From positions 550,501 through 614,500 of the forward strand of contig NZ_JBBPBZ010000002.1 of the NCBI RefSeq assembly GCF_038070105.1: a stretch of DNA of 64,000 nucleotides, written 5' to 3'. The translations under genes and the position numbers were made by a program. Every line of letters begins with the position of its first letter. Within the stretch, counting starts at the first letter, position 1. The stretch is from Methylocystis sp. IM3. GTDB taxonomy: Bacteria > Pseudomonadota > Alphaproteobacteria > Rhizobiales > Beijerinckiaceae. The notes under the pieces were generated by a model. It was not told where the DNA came from. It did no database searches and saw nothing but the letters and a program-made list of their open reading frames with translations. Below are positions 27,572 through 36,180 of this stretch, one piece after another.

Positions 27572-29187
27572 TCAAAGACAGGCGTCCGGCCGCCGCTTGC
27601 CCGACGCGGCGCGCTTTTCTCATCGAGGCCGGCGTCGGCGCCGCGTCTCTGGCCTGCGGCGGCTCGATCATGGCGGCGCAGGCCGCGCCGGATCTGGAAT
27701 ATTCCTCGGCCGGCGACCTCCTGGCCGCGCTGCAAGCCCGCCGCGTCTCGGCCATGGAGCTCGTCGATCTCGCGATTGCGCGCATCGAGGCGCTGGACAA
27801 GGCCATCAACGCCGTGCCGGTGCGAGACTTCGAGCGCGCCCGCGCCGCAGCCCGCGCCGCCGATGAGGCGCGGGCGAAGGGAGAAACCGGCGCGCTGCTC
27901 GGCGTTCCCGTCACCGTGAAGGAATCGTTCAATGTGGCCGGCCTGCCGACATGCTGGGGCGTCCCGCGCTTTGCGCAGTTCATGCCCGAAGACGACGCGG
28001 TCGCGGTCTCGCGGCTGAAGAAGGCCGGCGCCGTCATTCTCGGCAAGACCAATGCGCCGCAATGGCTGAGCGACTGGCAGAGCTACAACGCCGTTTACGG
28101 AACGACCAATAATCCGTTCGATCTCCGCCGCACGCCGGGCGGATCGTCGGGCGGGTCGGCGGCGGCGCTGGCGGCGGGTTTTGGCGCGCTGTCGGCTTGC
28201 TCCGACATGGGCGGGTCCTTGCGCCAGCCCGCGCATCATTGCGGGGTCTACGCCCACAAGCCGACGCTGGGATTGATCCCTCGCCGGGGCCATGCGCCGC
28301 CGGGAAACGCGCCCCTGGCCAATGAGCACGCGCTCGCCGTCGTCGGTCCGATGGCGCGCAGCGCGGCCGATCTCGCGCTGGCGCTCGACGTGATGGCCGG
28401 GCCGGACGAGATCGACGCGGGCCTCGGCTACCGGCTCGCTTTGCCGCCCCCGCGCCACGAGAAGCTGAGCGACTTTCGCGTCCTTGTGATCGACAGGCAT
28501 CCGCTGGGGCCGACGGCGGGCTCCATCCGCGCAGCGCTCGCGACATTGGCCGAACATCTCGCCCGGGCCGGCGCGCGCGTTTCCGAGAAGCGGGGCCTCG
28601 CATCGGATCTGGCTCCGGACCTCGCGCAGGCGACGCGGCTTCATGCGCGGCTTCTCTCCGCCTATTGGGGCGCGGGGCTTCCCTTCGGCGCCTATGAAAG
28701 ACTTTTCCGCGACGCCGACGCCTTTTCTTCGCAAGATCGCAGCCTCGCGGCCGAGCGTGCGCGCGGCGCGGTCTCGAGCTTTCGCGAATGGCGCGGCGCC
28801 GAGGCCGAACGCGCGGCGATCCAGCAGAAATGGCGCGCGCTATTTCGTGAGATCGACGTGGTGCTGTGTCCGGCGGCGCCGACGACGGCCTTCCCGCACG
28901 ATCATTCGGAGCCCATGGAGGCCCGGCGCCTCCGCGTCGACGGCAGGCTCTATTCCTATCTCGACGCTCATACGATCTGGGCGGCGCCGGCGACCGTCGC
29001 GGGCCTCCCGGCGACCGTCGCGCCGATCGGCCGCGACGGCTCGGGCCTGCCGATCGGCGTGCAGATCATCGGCCCCTCTCTCGAGGACCGCTCGACCATC
29101 GCCTTCGCGGCGCTTCTCGAACGCGCATTCGGCGGCTTTGCCCCCCCGCTGATGAACGACAAGCCGCGGGCCTCTCGCAAAGCCTGA
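27568..29187 (+). CDS. Amidase-signature hydrolase with Tat-like N-terminus
   Basis: A 539-residue amidase of the Ser-cisSer-Lys family: Lys118 in VTVKES, the GGSSGGS loop at 191-197 and nucleophile Ser217 in CSDMGGSLRQP. The N-terminus contains TRRAFLIE followed by a hydrophobic stretch ending MAAQA-A, close to a twin-arginine export signal. Coupled to the dehydrogenase by an ATGA overlap, it is part of the peptide operon. Amidases occur in some RiPP clusters; it might hydrolyse a side-chain amide or trim the peptide outside the cytoplasm, but its role is unknown. Confidence 0.85.
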   Translation: MIKDRRPAAACPTRRAFLIEAGVGAASLACGGSIMAAQAAPDLEYSSAGDLLAALQARRVSAMELVDLAIARIEALDKAINAVPVRDFERARAAARAADEARAKGETGALLGVPVTVKESFNVAGLPTCWGVPRFAQFMPEDDAVAVSRLKKAGAVILGKTNAPQWLSDWQSYNAVYGTTNNPFDLRRTPGGSSGGSAAALAAGFGALSACSDMGGSLRQPAHHCGVYAHKPTLGLIPRRGHAPPGNAPLANEHALAVVGPMARSAADLALALDVMAGPDEIDAGLGYRLALPPPRHEKLSDFRVLVIDRHPLGPTAGSIRAALATLAEHLARAGARVSEKRGLASDLAPDLAQATRLHARLLSAYWGAGLPFGAYERLFRDADAFSSQDRSLAAERARGAVSSFREWRGAEAERAAIQQKWRALFREIDVVLCPAAPTTAFPHDHSEPMEARRLRVDGRLYSYLDAHTIWAAPATVAGLPATVAPIGRDGSGLPIGVQIIGPSLEDRSTIAFAALLERAFGGFAPPLMNDKPRASRKA

Positions 29188-29191
29188 ACGC

Positions 29192-30748
29192 TCAATGCGC
29201 GGCGGGCGCGGGCGCGCCGAGCGGAATGCGCCGCAGGATCATCGCAAGCGGAATCACCAGCGCCGCGAGCAGCATCAGCGTATAAAACACGTCGATATAG
29301 GCGAGCATGGCCGATTGCGTCTCGATCTGCCGTCCGATCCATTGCGTCGCCTGCCGCCGCGCGACCGAGGCCGAGCTTCCGAGCGAGACGAAATAGTCGG
29401 TGAGGCGCCGCAAGGCGTCCTGATAGGCGATATTGGAGGGGATGGTCGCTTCGGCGAGGCGGCTCATGTGAAACTGCTGGCGATGCGCCAGCACGTTCTG
29501 AGCAAGCGAAACGCCGATGGAGCCCCCGATGTTTCGCGCCACATTGATGAGCGCCGAGGCCTGGTCGGTTTTATGCGGCGGGATTCCATTATAGGAGGCG
29601 GCGGTGATCGGAATGAAGATCAGCGGCAGGCCCATGCCGATATAGATGCGCGAGCGCGCAAAGAACCAGAAGTCGAGATCGCCATAGAGCGAAGTGAGAT
29701 TATACATCGACAGCGCGACGACGCCGGCGCCGATCATGATGAGATATTTGGGCTGCACGCGTCCGCTGAGCCGCCCGACGACGAACATCATGCCCATTGT
29801 CACGAGCCCGCCGGGAGAGAGGACGAGGCCGGCGAGCATCGCCGTATAGCCGAAATTCAGCTGCAGCAGTTGCGGCAACATTTGCGTGGTCGAAATCAGG
29901 ATCGCGCCGATCGCCATCATCACGAAGAAGCAGGAGCCGAACTGCCGGGTCGCGATCATCCTGATGTCCACGACGGGGCTCTCATGCCGGGCTTCCCAGG
30001 GGATCATCAGGGCGAATGCAAGGGCGCCGACGGCCGCGAACGCGAGGATGAAGGAGGAGGAAAACCAGTCTTCGATCTCGCCGCGATCGAGCACAACTTC
30101 GAGCGAACCGAGAAAGGTCGAGACCAGCACGAATCCGACGATGTCGAAGCGCATGGCGCCGTCGAGCGCGGGCGTCTCCTCGACGACGATGGAGACGAGC
30201 GCCGCGGAAAGCAGCCCGATGGGCCCGTTGATGAGAAAGCACCAATGCCAGGAAAAATTGTCCGAAAGCCATCCGCCCAGCGTCGGCCCGACGACGGGCG
30301 CGACGACGACCGCGACGCCAAAGAGCGCGAAGCCCTGACCACGCTTATGGGGCGGAAAAGCGTCCGCGAGGATCGACTGCGACACGGGCACCATGCCGCC
30401 CCCGCCGAGCCCCTGGAGGATGCGAAAGAAGAGCAGGGAGCGAATGTCCCATGCGAGGCCGCAGAGGATCGAACTCCCGGTGAAAAGCGCAAGGCAGATG
30501 AGAAAGAACCGCTTGCGGCCAAGCGCCTTGGCGAGATGGCTGCTCGCCGTCAGCGCCACCGCATTGGAGACGAGATAGGTCGTGACGACCCAGGTCGCTT
30601 CATCCGCCGAGACCGCCATGCCGCCGGCGATATAGGGCAAGGCGACATTGGCGATCGTCGTGTCGAGAACTTCCATGAAGGTCGCGACGGAGACCACGAT
30701 GGCGATGAGCCAGGGATTGCGCTCGCCCCGCCCGCCGGCCGCCGTCAC
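29192..30748 (-). CDS. DHA2-family MFS exporter (EmrB/QacA type)
   Basis: A 518-residue, 14-helix proton-coupled drug/product exporter. Motif A-like sequence LAKALGRKRFF and the family motif C region (GLGGGGMVPVSQSILADAFPP and GPTLGGWLSD) are visible. The GTG start at 30748 overlaps the stop of the adaptor gene (GTGA), so the two form one operon. It converges with the peptide operon, 4 bases from the amidase stop. EmrAB-type pairs usually export toxic organic compounds; export of the modified peptide is possible but only inferred from position. Confidence 0.92.
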   Translation of the reverse strand: MTAAGGRGERNPWLIAIVVSVATFMEVLDTTIANVALPYIAGGMAVSADEATWVVTTYLVSNAVALTASSHLAKALGRKRFFLICLALFTGSSILCGLAWDIRSLLFFRILQGLGGGGMVPVSQSILADAFPPHKRGQGFALFGVAVVVAPVVGPTLGGWLSDNFSWHWCFLINGPIGLLSAALVSIVVEETPALDGAMRFDIVGFVLVSTFLGSLEVVLDRGEIEDWFSSSFILAFAAVGALAFALMIPWEARHESPVVDIRMIATRQFGSCFFVMMAIGAILISTTQMLPQLLQLNFGYTAMLAGLVLSPGGLVTMGMMFVVGRLSGRVQPKYLIMIGAGVVALSMYNLTSLYGDLDFWFFARSRIYIGMGLPLIFIPITAASYNGIPPHKTDQASALINVARNIGGSIGVSLAQNVLAHRQQFHMSRLAEATIPSNIAYQDALRRLTDYFVSLGSSASVARRQATQWIGRQIETQSAMLAYIDVFYTLMLLAALVIPLAMILRRIPLGAPAPAAH

Positions 30749-31875
30749 AGGGTGTCCTTCAAACGCTCGTAGAGCGACGGCGCAGCCTCCACGCGCACTG
30801 TCGGAACGACAGACATGCCGGGACCGAGCGTCGCGCCGGGGGGCGTCTCTTTCATGGCGATCTTCACCGGAACGCGCTGGACGATCTTCACATAATTGCC
30901 GGTGGCGTTCTCCGCGGGCAGCAGCGAAAAGGCGGTCCCCGAGCCCGGCTGAATGGAGACGACGCTTCCTTTGACGCTATGCTCCGGATAGGCGTCGATG
31001 CGAATGTCGGCGGGTTGTCCCGGCCGCATGCGATCGAGCTGGGTCTCCTTGAAATTGGCCGTCACCCAAAGCCGGTCGGGGACGAACATGGCGAGACTGG
31101 TCCCCGCCTGCGCGAGCTGTCCGACGGCGGCCGTGAGGCGCACGACGCGGCCCGCTTCGGCGGCCGTGACCGTCGTGTAGGACAAATCGAGTTGCGCCTT
31201 GTCCCGTTCGGCGCGCGCCTGAGCCACATTGGCCTCGGCGCTGCCGCGCTGCGCCTCGAGCGACTGCACTTTCGCGCGCGCCGACTCGACTCCCTCGGTC
31301 GCGCTTCTGCGACGCGCCTCTTCCTGTGCGAGCGTCGACGACGCCTGTTGCTGGCGCTGCACCGTGCCGGTTCCGCGCTGCACCAGCGTTCTTGAACGCT
31401 GGGCTTCCTGCTGCGCAAAACGCAGAGCCGCGGAAGATTGCTGCACATTGGCCTGCGAAGCGGCGATCTGCGCCTTTTGCGCCTCGATCTGCGCGTCGAG
31501 ATTGCGGACGCTCGCTTCGGCGGCGGAAAGCTGCGCCTGCGCCCGGTCGAGCGCGATCCTGTAGTCTCTCGGGTCTATTCTGGCGATGAGCGCGCCGGCG
31601 GCGACATGCTGATTGTCCGTCACGGCGACAGCGGTGATATAGCCGGACACTTTCGGCGAGATGGGAAACTGCCGGGCGTCGATGAAGGCGTCGTCCGTGC
31701 TTTCGAAATGCGAGGCGTGGTCCCAATAGAGATAGCCCGCGCCCGCGAGCGCCAGCGCCGCCACCACAGACAAAAGGATCGTGAGCGGGCGCCGCCATGT
31801 GGCGCGACGGGGCCGCGCTGCGGCGGCCGCATCGACGACGCCAGCCGATCCACGTCGCTCGATTGTCTGTGTCAT
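30745..31875 (-). CDS. HlyD/EmrA-family membrane fusion protein
   Basis: A 376-residue periplasmic adaptor with one transmembrane helix (about residues 28-50). FESTDDAFIDARQFPISPKVSG at the start of the periplasmic part is typical of EmrA, followed by a long coiled coil and a C-terminal barrel. The ATG at 31875 (MTQTIERR) is chosen over a TTG two codons earlier; GGCGAGG lies upstream. First gene of the EmrAB-like pair. No regulator gene is adjacent, unlike many emrAB loci. Confidence 0.9.
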   Translation of the reverse strand: MTQTIERRGSAGVVDAAAAARPRRATWRRPLTILLSVVAALALAGAGYLYWDHASHFESTDDAFIDARQFPISPKVSGYITAVAVTDNQHVAAGALIARIDPRDYRIALDRAQAQLSAAEASVRNLDAQIEAQKAQIAASQANVQQSSAALRFAQQEAQRSRTLVQRGTGTVQRQQQASSTLAQEEARRRSATEGVESARAKVQSLEAQRGSAEANVAQARAERDKAQLDLSYTTVTAAEAGRVVRLTAAVGQLAQAGTSLAMFVPDRLWVTANFKETQLDRMRPGQPADIRIDAYPEHSVKGSVVSIQPGSGTAFSLLPAENATGNYVKIVQRVPVKIAMKETPPGATLGPGMSVVPTVRVEAAPSLYERLKDTL

Positions 31876-31934
31876 AATCAAAAGCCTCGCCCTTGATCAC
31901 TTAACGTGGCGAGGCCGGAAGCCCATGCGGGAGA

Positions 31935-33203
31935 TTACCTCAAAGTATAAAGATAGGCGGCGATGTCGCGACTCTGCTCTTTTGAGATGCCCATATTGGG
32001 CATGACGTTACCCGGAACGATCGTCTGCGGGTCCTGCAACCACGCTTCCAGATTTTCGGGCGTGTTTCTCAAGAGCCCCGCAATATAGAGCCGCCGTCCG
32101 ATGCGGTTGAGCGGCGGGCCCACGAGCCCGTTCGCCCCGTTCACGCCCGGAATGGTGTGGCAGGCGCCGCAGCCGATTGCGGCGATGGCCTCCGCGCCCC
32201 TCTGCGGATTTCCGCCCGTATCGTAAATCGTCGCGGCTTCCGCGCCAGAGCCTTCGGGCAAGACGTCGTCGCAGCCCGCGAGCGCCATCGGGAAAAGGAG
32301 GCAGAGAAAAAGAGAAAGCTTCGCGCCGGGGGCGCGACGCAAGGCGCGTCTCTCCGCCTCTCCTATCCAGCCGGCGAGGAGCCCTAGAACAGCGGCGAGA
32401 TAGGCGAGCCCGCCGGGTATCCACATGACGAGGCCTGCGAGTTCCTGGTCTTCGAGCGGCGTCAGCCCGAGGCGCGCGGCTTGCGCGGAATCGATCTGAT
32501 AGAGCGGCCGCGAGGCCAAAGCGATCAGCGCGCCCGGCAGGCCGCTCATGAGCGCCGCCGTCCCGACGAAGAGCAGCCGCGCGCCATGCCCCGGCGCCCG
32601 CCCGCGCACGGGCGCGAGGACCAGGGACCAGAAGCCATAGGCGCCGATGAAGAAGCTTCCATGCTCCAGCGCATGGCCGGACTCGCTGCGCAGCGCCCAG
32701 CCATAGAGGCTCGGCATATGCCACAACAGGAAGAGGCCGGTGAAGCACAGCCAGACGGCCACCGGTCCCGCCACGAAACGCGACAGCCTCAGCAGCGCCG
32801 AGAGCCCGCGCGCGTTGAGCGCCGGCGCAAGGGCGAGAAGGACGGCCTGCGACGCTCTTGCGGAAACGAAGAGGGGCGCGCAGACCAGCATCAGCACGAG
32901 ATGCTGCGCCATATGGGTGGAAAACAGCCTTTCGCTCCATTCGCTCGCCGGCGATGCGGTCGCCGCATAGGAAAGAGCGAGCCCGAGCGCGAAACAGGCG
33001 CCGCGCCGCGCCCCGATGACGCGGCCAAAGGCGCCGCGCAGGATGATTGTGTGAACGCCCTTTCCATAGAGCAAGGCTCCAAGCGTCAGAATGAGCAGCG
33101 CATAGGGATGGGGGCTCCACTGCGCGATGTGGCCCGCATCCGCGAAGGCTTCTCCCGGCGCGGAGGCTGCGGCAAGACAGAGAAGCGGCGTTAGCTTCCG
33201 CAT
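31935..33203 (-). CDS. CtaG-like assembly protein fused to cytochrome c
   Basis: A 422-residue membrane protein. The first ~295 residues form a seven-helix caa3_CtaG-type domain (THMAQHLVLML and LFLLWHMPSLY are typical), linked to copper delivery and cytochrome oxidase assembly. The C-terminal ~110 residues form a cytochrome c domain with CGACH at 345-349 and a distal Met in NVMPNMG. Between them lies a hydrophobic stretch with an LAGC lipobox-like site (Cys311), as if a lipoprotein cytochrome had been fused in frame. The ATG at 33203 follows GGAG and overlaps the previous gene by 13 bases. Last gene of the PQQ-dehydrogenase/oxidase operon. Confidence 0.85.
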   Translation of the reverse strand: MRKLTPLLCLAAASAPGEAFADAGHIAQWSPHPYALLILTLGALLYGKGVHTIILRGAFGRVIGARRGACFALGLALSYAATASPASEWSERLFSTHMAQHLVLMLVCAPLFVSARASQAVLLALAPALNARGLSALLRLSRFVAGPVAVWLCFTGLFLLWHMPSLYGWALRSESGHALEHGSFFIGAYGFWSLVLAPVRGRAPGHGARLLFVGTAALMSGLPGALIALASRPLYQIDSAQAARLGLTPLEDQELAGLVMWIPGGLAYLAAVLGLLAGWIGEAERRALRRAPGAKLSLFLCLLFPMALAGCDDVLPEGSGAEAATIYDTGGNPQRGAEAIAAIGCGACHTIPGVNGANGLVGPPLNRIGRRLYIAGLLRNTPENLEAWLQDPQTIVPGNVMPNMGISKEQSRDIAAYLYTLR

Positions 33204-33637
33204 CCGGGAACTCCGACGGCCGCGATCGTTCCGAAGAGAATCTGCACGATGAACCAGACGCCCGACCACACGCCCCAGATGGCGAAGAAGCGCGTGCGGC
33301 CCTGTCCCGCGTCGAGTAGATCCTCATGGCTTCCGGCCGCTTCCCGGCTCACGCGCCGCCACAGGACAAAAGAGACGACCGTAGCTGCGATGGCGATCAC
33401 GAGCGCCGCGAGATTGATCGCGAGCAGGCTCGCGTAGAGCCATCCCCACATCGGCGACGCTTTCGGGCTCCAGCTCGGAAAGCAGGCATGGCTCGCGAGC
33501 CCATAATTCAAGAGGAGCTGCGCGGACCAGACGAGCGGCGGCGCGAGCAGCGCCGAAAAGAGCGCCGCATCCGGGATACGCGTCCGATGCGGCGCCGGAT
33601 GTTCGACGCCATAGGCTTTCATGATCTCGTCGGACAT
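33191..33637 (-). CDS. Small membrane protein of the oxidase operon
   Basis: A 148-residue protein with three clear hydrophobic segments (about 26-46, 66-92 and 118-142). I do not recognise a named family. Its position between oxidase subunit III and the CtaG fusion, with a 4-base gap and a 13-base overlap, argues for a role in the oxidase, such as an accessory subunit in place of subunit IV or an assembly factor. That role is inference. Confidence 0.75.
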   Translation of the reverse strand: MSDEIMKAYGVEHPAPHRTRIPDAALFSALLAPPLVWSAQLLLNYGLASHACFPSWSPKASPMWGWLYASLLAINLAALVIAIAATVVSFVLWRRVSREAAGSHEDLLDAGQGRTRFFAIWGVWSGVWFIVQILFGTIAAVGVPGCGS

Positions 33638-33641
33638 TGGC

Positions 33642-34232
33642 TCATCCCATGTAAGGCGTCAGATAGAAGGTGAAGAAGATCGTCAGCCACACGAGATCGA
33701 CGAAGTGCCAGTAGAGCGCGGCGATCGAGAGCGCCGCGTGTCTCTCCCGGTCGAAATAGCCGAGCAGGGACCAGAGCAGAACGCATGCGAGCATGAGCGC
33801 CCCGACGGCGACATGCGCCATATGGAATCCGGTGGTGACGAAATAGGACGAGCCGTAAGACGTCGAGCTCATCGTGAACGGCTTGTCGCGCCACTCGAAG
33901 GCCTGAACGACAAGAAAAATCAGGCCGAGAAGAAGGCCGATCGCCAGCCCGAGCGACTGCCGCCGCGTTCTCCCCCGCGCGGCGCTGTTCTCCCCCCACC
34001 AGACGAAAACGCTGCTCAGCAGGAGAATGACCGTGTTGGGCGCGGCCAGCCGCAGGCTCGGCGTCTCGGGGATCCAGACGCGGCCGTATTGGACGACGAA
34101 GTAATAGTAGATGAAGAGGAGATAGGCGAAGAGCGAGCCCTCCGTCATCACGACGGTCGTCATGCCCCACCATCCGAAGGTCTTGTGGCCGACGCTGCCG
34201 ACGGGAAGGCGCATGAGCGGGGCGTCATGCAT
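33642..34232 (-). CDS. ctaE: Cytochrome c oxidase subunit III
   Basis: A 196-residue, five-helix subunit III of a haem-copper oxidase, shorter than mitochondrial-type III (about 260, seven helices) and like the bacterial caa3 form. Family segments are VVMTEGSLFAYLLF, FEWRDKPFTM, GFHMAHVAVGALML and YWHFVDLVWLTIFFTFYL. The ATG at 34232 (MHDAPLM) is chosen because it overlaps the subunit I stop by 8 bases; the frame upstream to 34649 is an out-of-phase extension into subunit I. Confidence 0.9.
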   Translation of the reverse strand: MHDAPLMRLPVGSVGHKTFGWWGMTTVVMTEGSLFAYLLFIYYYFVVQYGRVWIPETPSLRLAAPNTVILLLSSVFVWWGENSAARGRTRRQSLGLAIGLLLGLIFLVVQAFEWRDKPFTMSSTSYGSSYFVTTGFHMAHVAVGALMLACVLLWSLLGYFDRERHAALSIAALYWHFVDLVWLTIFFTFYLTPYMG

Positions 34233-36171
34233 GGCGCCGCTCCGAAATCTGACCCATCTCGCGCCGGGGCCAGAGCCAGGCGAGAACGGCGGCGAGGAGC
34301 AAAAGCGCGAGGATCGCGGCGGCGATCCAGGCGTGGACGAGCGCCGCCGCTCCGAGCGCCGTCGCGGCGAGCGCCGTGAGGAGCGGCGCGAGCGTGTCCT
34401 CCGGCATTTTTTGAATGAGCTCGGGCTCGGCGTCGAGGGCGGATGTGGACAGCATTTCCTTGCCTTCGTCCAGCGCCATGCCCCGCTGGATCGAGGAATG
34501 TTCGCCGCTCTCCCGCAGATCCCTTTCCCAGAGCGGATGCCGGCTGGCGACCGCAGGGATGACGGCGAAGTTATAAGGGGGCGGCGGCGAAGGCGTCGCC
34601 CATTCAAGCGTCGGGCCGCCCCATGGATTCGGCCCCGCCGGCGCGCCATGGCGGCGGCTCACCAGGACATTGACGAGAAGGAGCAGAACGCCCGCCGCGA
34701 GAATGAAGGCGCCGATGGTCGTCACGACATTGACGGCGGTCCAGCCGAGGCCCTCGGGATAAGTGTAAATGCGCCGCGGCATGCCCGCGAGGCCCGTCCA
34801 GTGCATGGGCAAGAAGGCGATGTTGAACCCCAGGAAGACGGTCCAGAAGTTCCAGCGGCCGAGCCGCTCGTCGAGGAGGCGCCCGGTCATCTTGGGGAAC
34901 CAGACATAGAGCCCGCCCATGACCGCGAGCACATTGATGCCGATCAGGACGTAATGGAGATGCGCGACGACGAAATAGGTGTCGGTGAGCTGCTGGTCGC
35001 TCGGCGCGGCCGCGGTCATGACGCCGGAGACGCCGCCGATCGTGAACATCACGATGAATCCGGCGAAGAAGAGGAAGGCGGTGGAGAGCACGGGCCGCCC
35101 CGTCCAGATGGTGGCGATCCATGCGAAGACGCCGACGGCGCTCGGCACGGTGATGACGAACGAGGCGGCGCTGAAGAAGGAAAGGGCGAGGAAGGGAATG
35201 CCTGTCGCGAACATGTGATGCAGCCAGACGCCGAAGCCCATCACCATCGTCGCGACGGTCGCGAGGACGACGACCGTATAGCCGACGAGCGGGCGCCGGC
35301 AGAAGATCGGCAGCGCATCCGAGACGATGCCCATCGCCGGAAGAACGACGACATAGACCCAAGGGTGCGCGAATATCCAGAAGAGATGCTGCCATAAAAG
35401 CGGCTGGCCCTGTCCCGACGGATCGAAGAAATGCGTGCCGAACTGCCGATCCGTCCACAGGAGGAAAAAGGCGAGGCTGACCGCCGGGACGGAGAAGAGA
35501 ATGCCGAAGGATGTCGTCACCGTTCCCCATGTGAGGATCGGGACCCGGTTGATCGACATGCCGGGGGCGCGCGCGCGAAGAAAGGTGACGACGAAATTCG
35601 CCGCGCCCGCCGTCGAGGAGACGCCGAACAGGATCATGCCGATGGCGTAGAAATCCATGTTCGGTCCGGGATTGTAGCGCGTGAGGGCGTAGGGAACGTA
35701 ATTGAACCAGCCATCGTTCGGGCCATAACCGATGACGAAGCCCGCGTAGATGAAGAGGCCCGAGAAAAGATAAATCCAGTAGGAGAAGGCGTTCAGCCTC
35801 GGAAAGGCCATGTCGCGCGCGCCGAGCAGCAAGGGAAAGAGATAGACGCTGAAGCCCGAGAGCACCGGCTGGGCGTAGAGGAAGATCATGGTGAGGCCGT
35901 GCATCGAGAAGAGCTGGTCATATTGCTCCGGCGTCAGCAGGGTCTTGTTCGGCCCCGCGAGCTGCAGGCGCATGACGAGCGCCTCGACGCCGCCGAGCAT
36001 TAAAAAAAGAAAAGCGGTCGCGATGTAGCGCTTGCCATATTCCTTGTGATCGACGGTCGAGAGCCAACCTTTCAGTCCCGGCTCGCCTTCCCAGATATGC
36101 GTGAGCCTGTCGCGCGCCGGCGCGCCCGATTGTTCGAGTTCAAGGGAGCGGTCATAGTCGGCGACAGCCAT
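34225..36171 (-). CDS. ctaD: Cytochrome c oxidase subunit I (unusual proton channels)
   Basis: A 648-residue catalytic subunit reducing oxygen to water. Haem and copper ligands are present: His91, His269, His318/His319 and the His pair in VVAHLHYVL; the cross-linking Tyr is Tyr273. The usual HPEVY is HPWVY (Trp271), and the usual Lys of PTGIKVFSW is Gly347 (PSAVGVFAW), so key residues of both the D and K channels are missing. The D-channel entrance Asp120 is kept. A C-terminal extension adds two membrane helices. A GGAAA ribosome-binding site precedes the ATG. It resembles the alternative oxidases of Hyphomicrobiales more than standard aa3 enzymes (inference). Confidence 0.93.
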   Translation of the reverse strand: MAVADYDRSLELEQSGAPARDRLTHIWEGEPGLKGWLSTVDHKEYGKRYIATAFLFLMLGGVEALVMRLQLAGPNKTLLTPEQYDQLFSMHGLTMIFLYAQPVLSGFSVYLFPLLLGARDMAFPRLNAFSYWIYLFSGLFIYAGFVIGYGPNDGWFNYVPYALTRYNPGPNMDFYAIGMILFGVSSTAGAANFVVTFLRARAPGMSINRVPILTWGTVTTSFGILFSVPAVSLAFFLLWTDRQFGTHFFDPSGQGQPLLWQHLFWIFAHPWVYVVVLPAMGIVSDALPIFCRRPLVGYTVVVLATVATMVMGFGVWLHHMFATGIPFLALSFFSAASFVITVPSAVGVFAWIATIWTGRPVLSTAFLFFAGFIVMFTIGGVSGVMTAAAPSDQQLTDTYFVVAHLHYVLIGINVLAVMGGLYVWFPKMTGRLLDERLGRWNFWTVFLGFNIAFLPMHWTGLAGMPRRIYTYPEGLGWTAVNVVTTIGAFILAAGVLLLLVNVLVSRRHGAPAGPNPWGGPTLEWATPSPPPPYNFAVIPAVASRHPLWERDLRESGEHSSIQRGMALDEGKEMLSTSALDAEPELIQKMPEDTLAPLLTALAATALGAAALVHAWIAAAILALLLLAAVLAWLWPRREMGQISERRHA

Positions 36172-36180
36172 GCGCTTTTC

